This document shows positions 35,185-47,396 of a stretch of 64,000 nt of DNA, piece by piece (within the stretch, counting starts at the first letter, position 1; every line of letters begins with the position of its first letter). The translations under genes and the position numbers were made by a program. The notes below the pieces were generated by a model that saw only the letters and a program-made list of their open reading frames with translations, was not told the DNA's origin and did no database searches. Location: contig CABFPE010000117.1 in assembly GCA_900660155.1 (NCBI GenBank), positions 524,727 to 588,726 on the forward strand. Direction: 5' to 3'. The stretch comes from Hofstenia miamia. Its lineage: Eukaryota > Xenacoelomorpha > Acoela > Hofsteniidae.

Positions 35185-36300
35185 AATTTCAGTCATGCCT
35201 GCTGCTAGTGTCTCTCTTGCAGGCCTTAAGAATTTGTGTGATGCCCAATTTGCTTCTGTGATTGGTGCTTTAAAGAAAGACGACATTATCTCTCTGCTTA
35301 GCAAAGCTGTCTTTCAATGTCAGCCCTTCCAATGTTGCCTTGTCATCCTCCATTACTAAATTAACCTCCAATGCCTCGTCCACACAATCTCAAATGTTCT
35401 CATACAGTGGTTCCGCCTCACATAGCATTCCTAATTATCCCAATCATCCTGCCAAACGTTCTTCTTCTGGTGTTGCTCCCTCTCCTGTGCTTTCGTCTGC
35501 CCCTGATTAGTCTGTTCCGCCGCCATCATCGCCCTCATTACATCCTTAATACTAGTTCTTCCTATCAACTTCCTACTCTTCCGATTAGTTCTTTTCCTCA
35601 TTCTCCTCGCAAAGCTCATGTCTATATTGGCCATTTCGCCAAATTTGTTTCTGCTTCTGATGTTGCTGATCACCTCAATTTCTCCTCACTCCAATTTGAT
35701 GACGTGCTTCCCATTCCACCATGTACCTTCATCCCTGGTCTCCTCATTGCAGCTCTGGTTTCTCTTTTCTGCTCGCCAATACTCAAAGTCTTGTCTCATT
35801 AAAGCTTCATCTCAGTTTTTCAACTTCTTGCAGTCTCCTGTTGACTTCATTTTCATTACTGATACGTTGCTTGTGCCTTCTGTTGCTGACAGTGTTGTGC
35901 TTACTAACTCCACAGTTAGAGTCTCTCACGTATGGATCGCTCTAATGGTCGTCATGATGGTGTTCTCATTGCCTTGCGTTGCCCCAACCTTAAAATCCAC
36001 CCTTCTCCTTTGATACTTTTTCCTTTGATTTCTACCTTCCTAATGTTTGCTGGAATGCACTTGACTAATGACGTCTATGAATCTGCTGAACATCTTGCTT
36101 CCTGAACAACTTGTATGTTCCCCTACTTCTGCTCCTCCCTCCTTGACTTGGTTTTGTGCTCTCACCCTTATCTCTTTTTTTCACCTCTGGGGTCCCTGTT
36201 CCGGTTAAGCTGTCTGATCACTCATTTGTTCGCTTCAACCGGGAGGTCAATTCTATTACCCCATCTGCTCCTCAATATGCTTGATCCAACAGTAACTTTA
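35185..36300 (+). mobile_element. LINE 5' portion: ORF1-like and endonuclease remnants
   Basis: A GC-richer, pyrimidine-rich stretch. It opens with MPAASVSLAGLKNLCDAQFA followed by helix-like sequence, a plausible ORF1 start. Frame-shifted endonuclease pieces follow: VDFIFITDTLLVPSVADSVV (family pattern DFIxITETWL...DS), RSNGRHDGVLIALRCPN (RxGRGGGVLIA) and LLDLVLCSHPYLF, then a SDHxFV-like end. It breaks off near 36300, where AT-rich DNA resumes. It is probably the same family as the 3' end at 32789-33212. Confidence 0.6.
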
Positions 36301-37055
36301 AATCTTTCCAGATTTTATAAAAGCAATATCCTTTTGTCGAATATTAGGAAATTGGTGAATCATGGAACTTGGCCACATCTATTGATAATTTTTAGTCAGT
36401 TTGAGGTAAATCAATTTTTTAAGAAACCATTAAATTTATCCGGGATCTAATGTTCAGGTAATAAGTGGCAACAAACTCGTCTAAATTTTCGTGTCAGATC
36501 ATGAACTAGGGATGAAAAATGAAAAAGGCGTTCACAGATATCTAAAATTCGTCAGTTTTAAGAGTTGAAACATAAAAAATGTCTTGCTTGCTTAAGGTCA
36601 CGTACAAACGATACAAATTTTGTTGCTATACTAATGCTGCTTTGACGGCATTCAAAATAATTTAAAATCACAAAAACAATTGGTTTGACAACAAACGTAA
36701 TTGCTTGCTCGAAGCATAAATATTAGGGAATCAGTGGAGCAATCTTAAGAAATAACGATTACCATTGGGTAAAAAACAATGAGAAATACAATAAAAAACA
36801 AAAAGGTTAAGAAATTGTTGATATAGACCGATACCCAAGCATAATTCACAAAATTCATACCACACGGAAGATATTTAAGAAAAATAAAGTATAAAAGTAT
36901 GAGTTGATAAAAAAAGATTTACTTTACAATTTCTAATTATAAAAGTATATGAACGGAAATCCATAAATTTATAGGTCAAAACTAGTTTTCGGTAAACAAA
37001 TTTAAAGCAGAATAAACTGTTTTTTAGTCTTAAAACATACCACATTTTACAAAAA
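36301..37055. other. AT-rich spacer
   Basis: Nothing recognised apart from a short (TA)n tract just beyond, at 37056-37076. Confidence 0.5.
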
Positions 37056-37082
37056 TTATATATATATATATATAAGGTATAA

Positions 37083-37672
37083 ATGTACATATTTCACTTA
37101 CTATGTACGTACGTCATTTCAAACTCACTACTTGATACAATGAGAGCAGGTAACTATCTGAATGTGTTGAAAGACCGTTTAAAACCAATGATGAACATAC
37201 GCCGTACCACAATTTTTATGCATGATGGAGCACCCTGCCACAACGCGAAGGTGGTCAGAGAATGGTTGACCTCTCAAGATATTGAGATTCTTGGTCCGTG
37301 GCCCGGAAACAGCCCAGACTTAAACCCAATAGAAAATCTTTGGTCTATTCTCAAGACCAAAGTGTCTGCCCATAAACCAACTAGTTTGGATGACCTGAAA
37401 CAGATAATACGACGAGTGTGGTGCACGGAGATCACCCCAGAAGTGTGCAAAAAACTAGTAGCCAGCATGCCCCAGAGACTTAGAATGGTGATCCAAAATC
37501 GTGGAAAACATACTAGATACTGATTTGGTGTTTCTCTAAGCTATTCTCTAGGATAATCCAAGCTATTTGAACTATTTGTACTCTGTGTAATGCTTTTTAT
37601 ATACACTTTTACATTGATTATATTGTTTAATTTACATTTATACCAGACTTTTGGCCACAGCTGTATATATAT
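37083..37672 (+). mobile_element. Tc1-like transposon, 5' truncated (copy A)
   Basis: The frame to 37521 encodes the transposase C-terminal half: TTIFMHDGAPCHNAKVVREW, ILGPWPGNSPDLNPIENLWS and ILKTKVSAHKPTSLDDLKQI, ending RGKHTRY then TGA. The DGAPCH and SPDLNPIENLW blocks carry the second and third acidic residues. A TIR, TATACCAGACTTTTGGCCAC followed by AGCTG, closes it at about 37664. The 5' end and N-terminal domain are missing. It lies between (TA)n tracts. Copy B at 46850-47296 differs by only a few residues, so both are fairly young. Confidence 0.9.
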
Positions 37673-38400
37673 GTATTAAGGAAAATTATTTTTTGGTCTT
37701 AATATATGGTGACATATAATACATGCACTTATAATGATAATAAAATTAAAGAACTCCATATACAGTTCTAAACAATCAATTTTAAAAAAATTTACTAAGC
37801 ATTTTTATTTACATTTACATTAATTTTAAGGCACGCAAAGGCATAAAGAAACGAATATCTTATCTATTTTAATTGTTTCAAAGAAATAAATCATAATTAT
37901 TGAACGAGAGCTAGATTCAAAAAATTACTCCAGCAATGCAATTCTCCAAATTCATTCTATTCAAATTGGAGGTAGCAACTAAGTTAATTACATGAAATAA
38001 AAATGGCAAATGGTAGTTCTTCAGCGATATCTAGCTATAAGAATAACATCAAACAAGCATTCATTAATATATTCTTAAGAGTTTTTTAATTTCAAATTTT
38101 GAAGTTACATATTTTTATCAAATCATAATTTTATACGTTATCTTTCTCAAATAGTACTTGTACCATAAAATACTGAGTTAAAAAGGTGTTTTCCATCTAA
38201 TGAAGCCAAAATGATAAAAAACAAAATTGGTACTGTTGAGCCAAATTTTGATCCTGTTTTGTCCTAGAACGGATTTGCTACTACAATAAACTGATCTAAT
38301 TAATTCGTATAGAACTGTTAAAAATCCTGGCATGACATTTGAGAAAAGGCGCCAACGTATACACAATATATAATAACAAACTGGCGAAGATATAGAATAA
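37673..38400. other. AT-rich spacer
   Basis: No supported gene or element. Confidence 0.5.
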
Positions 38401-38421
38401 GGAGCACGAGGAACACGCGAA

Positions 38422-38426
<5 letters not shown>

Positions 38427-38464
<38 letters not shown>
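38427..38464. repeat. (TA)n microsatellite
   Basis: Alternating TA, about 38 bases, upstream of a Tc1 relic. Confidence 0.9.
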
Positions 38465-38468
<4 letters not shown>

Positions 38469-38539
38469 AAGCTACTACATTAAATGCTATGCTGCATATG
38501 TAGTGATTGACTAAAACAAATGCGTCAAGCATCTCATAT

Positions 38540-38945
38540 GAGCAGAGCATTGATGCAACGTTCTCGAGTGGCATTCAGCTCCTCCTGATTTAAATCCAAT
38601 AGAAGACATATGGTAATTAATAGAACAGGCATCTTCGTATAGTGAGAATCAAGAGAGAAAACACAAGATCTGGTTGCACGCAGTTTATAAATGTTGGGAA
38701 CTGTGATGATGAAATTCAAAATATGTGCAAGATATCGATGAATTCCATGCCTGGAAGAGTTGAAGCTTGTATTCAAATTAAGCGTGGTTCTTCAAAATAT
38801 TGACCAAAATAGCTTAATTAACATTTCTGGTTTTTTTGCAAAAATTTATTACAACATATATTTGCTTAGCATTTGTACAATTTATTTACAATTAAAAAAT
38901 TACTATGGTAATAATAGTTTTCAAACTTTTGGTCGCGTACTATAT
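38540..38945 (+). mobile_element. Tc1-like transposon 3' relic
   Basis: The plus strand reads LEWHSAPPDLNPIEDIW, then a stop, then LIEQASSYSENQ... and AVYKCWEL, with MPGRVEACIQIKRGSSKY near the end. This matches WPAxSPDLNPIExxW and the final MPxRxxxxIxxxGGxxxY of Tc1 transposases. The 3' terminus CAAACTTTTGGTCGCGTACT ends about 38945, next to (TA)n at 38950-38984. Stop-broken and 5' truncated. Confidence 0.75.
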
Positions 38946-38947
38946 TA

Positions 38948-38949
<2 letters not shown>

Positions 38950-38984
<35 letters not shown>
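38950..38984. repeat. (TA)n tract abutting the Tc1 end
   Basis: Alternating TA directly after the element's 3' terminus. Confidence 0.9.
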
Positions 38985-38987
<3 letters not shown>

Positions 38988-41900
38988 ATGGGTATATCTG
39001 ACTCTAAATATAAAGTACGTATTTAGCTCCAATTAAAAATTTTAATGTACAGAAAAAAAATTTAACTCAGATATGTTCAAAATTTTCTGTGGTGCATTTG
39101 CATCCCATTGTAGTTCTGAATGTCTTCTAAAAGTCAAGTCAAATGACGAATTCCCAATCATTGTTGAAGACAATAGATCAAACTACAGAAATGATGTTTT
39201 AAAGAATGATGCCAGAAAATATTGAATACGTAAAGGTGATTTCTGTTACACGAAATTTTTGTTACCAACCTTTGACTGCCTCCAGAATTTTTTTAGCAGA
39301 GCTGATTTCACCTTTTAGTGATTTCAGGGAACAGCTCATTCCTATTAATACAGAAGAATAACTTTTTCTAAATGTTAACTGAAACTCAGGTTGTTACATT
39401 TAGTAAATTTATTATGCAAATTATCCTGATTCCAGAAATAGTTTTTAGATGATTTCCAACCCAAGCACTTGTTGGTGAAAAAGTGGGGATATTGAATCAT
39501 GTTTCCGTCACATTTTTGAATATATTTGGAAAAACTAAACCTTTTCATTCTACTAGTAGAATTCAATGTCCCGCTTTGTTCTCACTGTGTAAACAACAAT
39601 ATGACTGTAGTTAGAAATATGTGCTTCCACTAACTAATGTTGCAAAACAAATATACTTTATTACAAGAAATTCACTTTAAAATTTATTTAGTGTGAGTAA
39701 AGAATGCTTCACTACTTCCACTAAGCCTAGTGCTGTTCACAAAAAAACGAAGGACTTTTCCCACCAACATTGCTGGTGTTTTTTTCCACAAATAATTGCT
39801 CAAAACTGGCTCAATTGGATTATTAATTCCACTTACTACATCTTACATAGGTACAAAATAGAAACTTTCTATATTCACTGCAAATCGATTTTTCAATGTA
39901 TATATTGGGACAAAACATGTTTTATGTAAACGAAATAGTATTTGATAATAATACATCAAATTTCACTTACTAACTACAATATTTGCGGTATCATTAAGAT
40001 TAGTTTCATCGCAGATGTGCTTTGCTACATTTTGAGGTGGGAGTGGGCTAAATCATTTATAACTATGGAAGCTATTCCATACTTTCACAAACTTATTGAA
40101 ATATTATACTATATAATTGACAATAAATGATGACCACATTCATCCATAAGATGTTCAAGAGAACACCGGACCCGCCGTTAACTGCAACAGTTTTTCTTAT
40201 GCACGGACTTTCAATTTACAACAACTAATGAATTAATTACTCTAAACTGTAACACACATAACAAAAATCAATTGTATTTGGTAGGTTTTCTACTTTGCAC
40301 CTAACAGCCGACTTCATTTGCATATGATGGTTTTGGTAGCAGTTTTACTAAAAGATGAAGATAGATTCTTTTGTATTAGGGATTCAGGCAGAAATTTAGT
40401 ACTAAAGTCCTCTCAACAACAGCTAATTTCTTTAAGATTTATTATATTTGCAATCTCATTTAAGGTATATTAAAATATTTATTGAAAGTTTTTAAATTTA
40501 TTAGGAATATACTTGATAAATTTACTTATATTTAATTTTTTTAACAATCTTCTAACATTTTTTTAAGAATTGGTAAAAACAATGTTGAGTTTAAATTTTT
40601 TGTCATCAGAATCTGTTTTGATCATGAATCAATGCATAAATGCAATAGTTCTCTTTTCCGTCTAGTCATGGTGTATTGATATCAGAAGGCTTTTTTTCAG
40701 GGAAAAGGGCGTCAAAATCATTCAGCAAATTTTTGGTTTTGGTTTTGGAAAAACTGACTTATTTCTTTTAAGCTAGAACTACTAGTTTATTCAAATGTAT
40801 ATCCCAGTTTTAGCAATGTGTTATAATTTTTAGAAAGTATTATTAATAATTAGAAAATCAGAATAGACAAATATTAGAAACTATACAAACAAACTGTTGA
40901 ATTAAAAATTTACAAAGTTCGTTTAAATTTTATATGAGTGAATTTTAAATAAACGAAGAAATTTAGACTTCCCATTGAAGCATGTAGATCAAGAAACAAC
41001 AAGAAAGCATTACAAGTCAAAGAAACTGCAGATTACAGAACTTCATTATTTGATTGGATTGGGTAGACAGAAAAATCTATCCAATTCACAAGCTGGTTTT
41101 TTCCAAATTTTATAATCTTGAATCAATGTACGCCATTATTTTAGATGAATAAATACCTAAATATGATTTCTAGTTGTACAGCTTTTTCAAATTTTGTTAT
41201 TTTTAAAGCAATGCATTCAATACTTAATTTATAAAAATCTTCATTGTGATTCTTAAATATGTATGTAAATTGATTGCAAACATTTGTGTACTATATAAAA
41301 TTTTTGTGAATCTAAATTTGATTTATGTTTATGTTATGTAGTATAAATGGCCAGTGCTGCTTACTAAAATTTATTTTACACCTCCTTTGAGTTGGATATA
41401 TTTCGAATAAAATTTGCTGGACAGTGTGCTGTAGAACATTTCGAATTCCACAAATTTAAGGCATTCTTCGCATTTTCCACTTTTTTGCATCTATACCAAA
41501 TTTTCACAATGTAATGTCTGACTTTGTTACTAGGCACTCATTTCAACTACAATAGTTGAAAATGACCAATTTATACTTTATATAATTTAAAGTGCAGTAA
41601 ATATTTCATTCCAAATATTATTTATAATTTTGAAACTAATCTGGACCATCTTTTGACGAGTGGTCTGAGGACAAAGAGTTCGTGTCCCAGCCGAATTTAA
41701 AGCTACAGACCTAAATGAGAAGTCGATCCAAGTGAGTTTTGATCTTGCAGTTTAAATCCAATAAACTAAAACACTAAAAAACTTTAGTCTGAACCTTAGG
41801 AAGTGAAAATCAAGAAATATTAAATTCATTCATAAATTAGATTTGTTTAATTTTCCTAATTAGAAATCATATTTTTAGGTTTCTTGAGCTTATTCTATTG

Positions 41901-42491
41901 GTTTTTATAAACTTTTACAAAGTACGAATCGATTAGCTATTTACATTTATAAAACTGTAGTTATTTTGATATTTTTAATATCAATTTAGCCATACTGTTT
42001 GTATTTATTGGAGTGATAGTCTATAATTAAGTTATTTACATAATCTTTAACTATTGTAGTATATCACAAATGCAAGCTTAAAGAGTTCTGACTGTTAGGA
42101 TTGCATTGAAGCCCGATTCCCAGTTTCCTGATTTCAAACTTGTATCCTAACTCTGAAGTCTAGATGTTTTTAACAACTTTAAGCTTGCAGATCGTTCAAA
42201 GTTTTGAAAAGAACTTCTCCTTAACTAAAGTAGGAAACAGCTAGTTCTTACCTTTCAAGTTTTATCTTTATGTTAGTCCAGTATTAAGCATTGCAAGTAT
42301 TGATGTCCTTCATTAAAGGAAAACATGTTTTCGTCGAGGACTAATGTTAACCAGTGCCATCACGGTATCACTCAAGAAAACTTCACTTGAAGCATCAAAT
42401 GTGCATGCTTTTAAAGTATAGAATGCTCAATTATTTTACCTAACAATATTATATTTAATATACCATGACACACAAATATGGCAATGCAACC

Positions 42492-42493
<2 letters not shown>
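38985..42493. other. 3.5 kb AT-rich stretch without recognised features
   Basis: Read on both strands. Open frames are short and of low complexity, and no splice-consistent exon pair, element end or RNA gene could be supported. Confidence 0.5.
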
Positions 42494-42539
<46 letters not shown>

Positions 42540-45075
42540 TAATTAAGCTTACAATACAGTAAATTACACTACAAACTACAAAAATAAAAAATAAAAATGA
42601 TTAATAACATTAGTAATAAGTTTATATTTAAACGCTTTCTTGTATATGTTGTTCAGTTTAGCTAAAGATGTTTCTGATTCACCTGCATATACTTGTATAC
42701 CGTAAACTTGAATTGTTTTAGTGGATGTTTTTGAGAATATTCAATGTGTTGATGTAATGCTTTGTCTTTTGCGTTAATGATTATAAAAATATTTAATTTT
42801 TTAGTAATAAGTTTATATTTAAACGCTTTCTTGTATATGTTGTTCAGTTTAGCTAAAGATGTTTCTGATTCACCTGCATATACTTGTATACCGTAAACTA
42901 TAATAGAATTAACTAGAAAATTAAATAAAATTTCAGTTTTATCTTGATTTAAAAATCTTTTATACTTTTAATATTATATAGAAATTTCTCATTGATCTTT
43001 TATGAACTTGAGCAATATGTTTTTTTAAATGAAAGCTTGTTATTTATGATAAATCCGAGATATTTCATTGTTGTTATGGAGGAATAGCAATCAATTTTAG
43101 ATATATTATCAACAAATTTTCTCTTCAATGGTATAATCATTTCCAGCCACTTTCTATAATTAATTTCAAATTTGTTTTCTTCATACCAAGATTTGATCTT
43201 ATCATTAATTAAATGTGTTAAGTCTAAATTTTCAAGAGTTGGAAGACAAATCAGTGTATCATCAGCATATTTAATAATAGAACCATTTGTAATATTTAAA
43301 GAGTCACAATCAATACATATATTGAACAGAAATGGGCCACAAAGGGAGCCTTGAGGAACACCTTTGTTGATCTTTTCCATATCCGAAAGTCTGTTATTAT
43401 ATTTAACCATTTGTTGTCTATTCCCAATAAAACTATCAAGCCAATTAATGATGTACGGATTTAAATGTGTTATATTGTTTAATTTTTCAAATAAAATGTA
43501 GTGATTTACATTGTCAAAGGCTTTCTTGATATCAAGGCTGATTAATCTTACATAATCATAATTTTCATTTTTGTATGACAGAATTCTATTTTGCAGTTCA
43601 ATAACAGCATTTGTTGTTGTTCCATTTGTTCGGAATCCATGCTGATTTATATTTAAATGATTATTGTAGATATCTTTGATGTGAAAATTAAATACAAGTT
43701 TTTCAAAAGTTCTTGACAATATTGAAGTGATGCTAATTGGTCTTAAATTATATAGTTTTGCCGGTTGTGATTTTGGAATTGGTATTATTATAGAAGTTTT
43801 CCAAATTTTCGGGAATTTAGCAGTTCTTAGCGATTCCGTAAATATATAATGAACTATTGGTGTAATTATATACGAAAATTTTTTAATAAACCAATATGAT
43901 ATTCCGTCGTATCCTGTTGATGTTTTTTTGACACTTTTCAATGCATGATATACTTGATGCATTGTTAGGGTTGGAATCTCTTCACTATCTATACTAGGAG
44001 TTCTAGGTTGTTTGTAATTCAAATCATTTGATATATTAGTAAACATTTTGTTGATTTCATTTGCATCAAATTCTTTATTCATCTTTGATAGTGTATTGCG
44101 TCCCATAAGTTGATTTACAGAAGCCCACCATTTTTTTGGATTTTTCCTTGAAATACTTCTTTTAATTTCTTTATTAATTCTTTCAAACATTTCATTTGCT
44201 CTATGAAATTGTTTTTTACGCATTAATTTCTTCTTTTTTCTCAATAAATATTTAATTTGAGGAGTCATGAAAATTGGATCCTTGTTTGTCATTTTAACAT
44301 TAATGATTGGACATGCTCTGTCAATGCAACTCTTGATTGTCTTACAAAATAATGCAGTCCCTTCATCAATATCGTATCGTATGATTTCTTCAAATTCTTC
44401 AAAATTTATATTATTCATTAAACAGTTTAGTTTTTCAATATTTTTTCCATTAATAATTTGAAATGGAATTGTCACTTTTTCTATACCTGTTATAAGTGAA
44501 GGTTCTGCTATTAATCCAAGATGATCTGTAGAAACCCCAGCTTGAAATGTATAACAATTTTTATATAAATTAGGATGAGAGGTTATAACGTTATCTAGGT
44601 TTCTTAATTTTCTTGTATTTTTATGATTGAGTTTTGTCATACATATAGAACTTGACAGCTCATCAACATTGAGATCATTAAAGTCACCACCAATAATAAA
44701 AAATAATGCCTGGTTACTTAAAATTAAATTTTCGATGCAATCAGAGATAAAATCTCGCACTTCACTTTTCTTAGCAACCGTTAAATTTGCGGGATTATAC
44801 AATCCGGCAATATACATTAACTTCTTATTAAACAGTATTTTAATCCACAATAATTCTATATTAATTGCTTCAGTAAATATTACGAGATTACTTTCAATAT
44901 TGCTTTTAACATAAATACATACACCACCACCTCTGTGCCTTTTATTCGAAATTTCCCGATCTTTTCTAAAACAAAAATATCCAGCCAGTTGAGGATAACT
45001 TTCCGATATTTCACAATCAAACCAAGTTTCACTAACTATGCAGACATCTATTTCATATTTGAGAATATCAATTAA
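42494..45075 (-). mobile_element. LINE copy 2, nearly uninterrupted ORF2
   Basis: Minus strand. The ORF2 frame is open from about 45075 (IDVCIVSETWFDCEISESYP) through the endonuclease (GGDFND, STDHLGL), the RT (QHGFRTNGTT, LDIKKAFDNVNHY, KGVPQGSLCGPFLF, KYADDTL) and the thumb (MKYLGFIINNKLSFKK) to about 43000, where the frame shifts. The 3' part contains a locally repeated block (42608-42706 and 42802-42900, about 97 bp each). A 3' UTR and an (ATT)n tail follow at 42494-42540. Residues are nearly the same as in copy 1, and this copy has one main break where copy 1 has several. The 5' end joins abruptly to a scrambled segment. Confidence 0.9.
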
Positions 45076-46560
45076 TAAAAAATGTGTTAAGTCTAAATTT
45101 TCAAGAGTTGGAAGACAAATCAGTGTATCATCAGCATATTTAATAATAGAACCATTTGTAATATTTAAAGAGTCACAATCAATACATATATTGAACAGAA
45201 ATGGGCCACAAAGAAATCTTTTATGTTTCTTAGAGATCTACAATTAAGAACTAAAATCCTTGGAGCTTCTAGTTTTAACGAAGGTGAATAATTATAAATA
45301 GTGTTTGTTTGACATACCTCACTTGGTATGATTGGAGTTGCGAAATTGCTTAAAGGAACACCTTTGTTGATCTTTTCCATATCCGAAAGTCTGTTATTAT
45401 ATTTAACCATTTGTACGGATTTAAATGTGTTATTGTTTAATTTTCCAAATAAAATATAGTGATTTACATTGTTTTTCTTTATATCAAGGCTGATTAATCT
45501 TACATAATCATAATTTTCATTTTTGTATAATATTAGACAAATAAATAGGACAATCTTTCGAAAAAGTAGAATGATTACATTTCTCAGGGTATGAAGTACT
45601 GCAATTTACACTTTTATATTTACAAGGATTGTTTTTATTTGGACAATTTGTAATATGTTCTTGACAATATTGAAGTGATGCTAATTGGTCTTAAATTATG
45701 TAGTTTTGCCGGTTGTGGTTTTGGAATTCTTTATTCATTTTTGATAGTGTATTGCGTTCCATAAGTTGATTTACAGAAGCCCACCATTTTTTCGATGTTT
45801 CTTTTAATTTCTTTATTCATTCTTTCAAACATTTCATTTGCTCTATGAAATTGTTTTTTGCGCATTAATTTCTTTTTTCTTAATAAATATTTAATTTGAG
45901 AAGTCATGAAAATTGGATCCTTGTTTGTCATTTTAACATTAATATTGGACATGCTCTTTTAATTGAATCATTTAAACCACACAAATCTTGCAACTTTGGG
46001 TTTTCAACTAATATTTTTTCTTTGAATTCATGTGTACGTAAGTTTTCCAAAAAATAACTCGGTACATTTAGAATTTTTAGCTTAATTGCAATCTTTTTGT
46101 ATTCTACAAAATTATAAGACTTATTTTTCCCGATATTATTTTTAATAACCTCAACATCTGCTTTAAATTCACAAGCAAAAACAAGTTCATTCTTATTTGG
46201 GAATATCTTTCTAATTTTAGGAAAATCCTTAGCATCTTGAATTTCTTTAAGAATATCTTGAGTAACATTTGAAATATCAGTAATTGTTATAGGTTCTTTA
46301 TTCGCTAAATTTTTGTTTGTACATTTAATATAATAGCTGCTTGTTTGGTTTAACTTATTTCTTTTTAAAATATTGGAGTAACTTTCTTCATGATGACTGA
46401 CAGTATTTCCCAATTTCAATAAACTTTTAAGTTCAGACAAAATAGACTCGTGGCTCAATAAAAGTGCATCATCTATAGTCTTGCCTCTTGAACAATTTAC
46501 TAAGTTCCTTAATTCATTAAATTTGTTAACAATTTCAGTATTCATAGGCATATCGTGTAG
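45060..46560 (-). mobile_element. scrambled LINE patchwork including ORF1
   Basis: All minus strand and the same family as the adjacent copy. Pieces come in non-native order: an RT YADD segment (45060-45210), the start of the endonuclease (45231-45350, RILVLNCRSLRNIKD), RT pieces, then a zinc-knuckle segment (about 45540-45660, CKYKSVNCSTSYPEKCNHST and KDCPIY), and the linker KWW block. An open ORF1-like frame at 46551-45928 starts MPMNTEIVNKFNELRNLVNC and contains an RRM-like region (NKNELVFACEFKADVEVIKN). The knuckles and that domain are usual for Jockey-type ORF1. Recombination or misassembly could explain the shuffling. Confidence 0.75.
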
Positions 46561-46683
46561 AATTTTAAATTATGTTTAAAATATACACAATAAAAAAATT
46601 CGACTTACTTTCCCACCATTTTTTCCTATAATTCATCATAAGTATTATAAGATTTGGGGGTTACTTTCTACCCACATTAAGTA

Positions 46684-46849
46684 NNNNNNNNNNNNNNNNN
46701 NNNNNNNNNNNNNNNNNNNNNNNNNNNNNNNNNNNNNNNNNNNNNNNNNNNNNNNNNNNNNNNNNNNNNNNNNNNNNNNNNNNNNNNNNNNNNNNNNNNN
46801 NNNNNNNNNNNNNNNNNNNNNNNNNNNNNNNNNNNNNNNNNNNNNNNNN
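46684..46849. other. assembly gap (166 N)
   Basis: 166 undetermined bases, which hide the 5' part of the following Tc1 copy. Confidence 1.
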
Positions 46850-47296
46850 GCATGATGGAGCACCCTGCCACAACGCAAAGGTGGTCAGAGAATGGTTGAC
46901 CTCTCAAGATATTGAGATTCTTGGTCCGTGGCTCGGAAACGGCCCAGACTTAAGCCCAATAGAAAATCTTTGGTCTATTCTCAAGACCAAAGTGTCTGCC
47001 CATAAACCAACTAGTTTGGATGACCTGAAACAGATAATACGACGAGTGTGGTGCACGGAGATCACCCCAGAAATGTGCAAAAAACTAGTAGCCAGCATGC
47101 CTCAGAGACTTAGAATGGTGATCCAAAATCGTGGAAAACATACTAGATACTGATTTGGTGTTTCTCTAAGCTATTCTCTAGGATAATTCAAGCTATTTGA
47201 ACTATTTTTACTCTGTGTAATGCTTTTTATATACACTTTTACATTGATTATATTGTTTAATTTACATTTATACCAGACTTTTGGCCACAGCTGTAC
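46850..47296 (+). mobile_element. Tc1-like transposon 3' half (copy B)
   Basis: It starts at the gap edge in the DGAPCH block (HDGAPCHNAKVVREW) and continues VSAHKPTSLDDLKQIIRRVW to RGKHTRY and TGA at 47151-47153. It closes with the TIR ACCAGACTTTTGGCCACAGC ending near 47293. It is almost the same as copy A at 37083-37672. GNSPDLNP is GNGPDLSP here, so it is likely inactive. Direct copies of the same ~100-bp host sequence lie before the gap and after the TIR. Confidence 0.9.
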
Positions 47297-47396
47297 ACAA
47301 TAAAAAAATTCGACTTACTTTCCCATCATTTTTTTCTATAATTCATCATAAGTATTATAAGATTTGGGGGTTATTTTCAACCCACCTTAAGTATTG

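Larger units (their letters stand above)
46574..47396. repeat. ~100-bp direct repeat flanking gap plus Tc1
   Basis: 46574-46683 and 47293-47396 share TACACAATAAAAAAATTCGA through GGGGGTTA...CCCAC..TTAAGTA, with a few differences. The Tc1 fragment and the gap lie between them. Confidence 0.85.
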
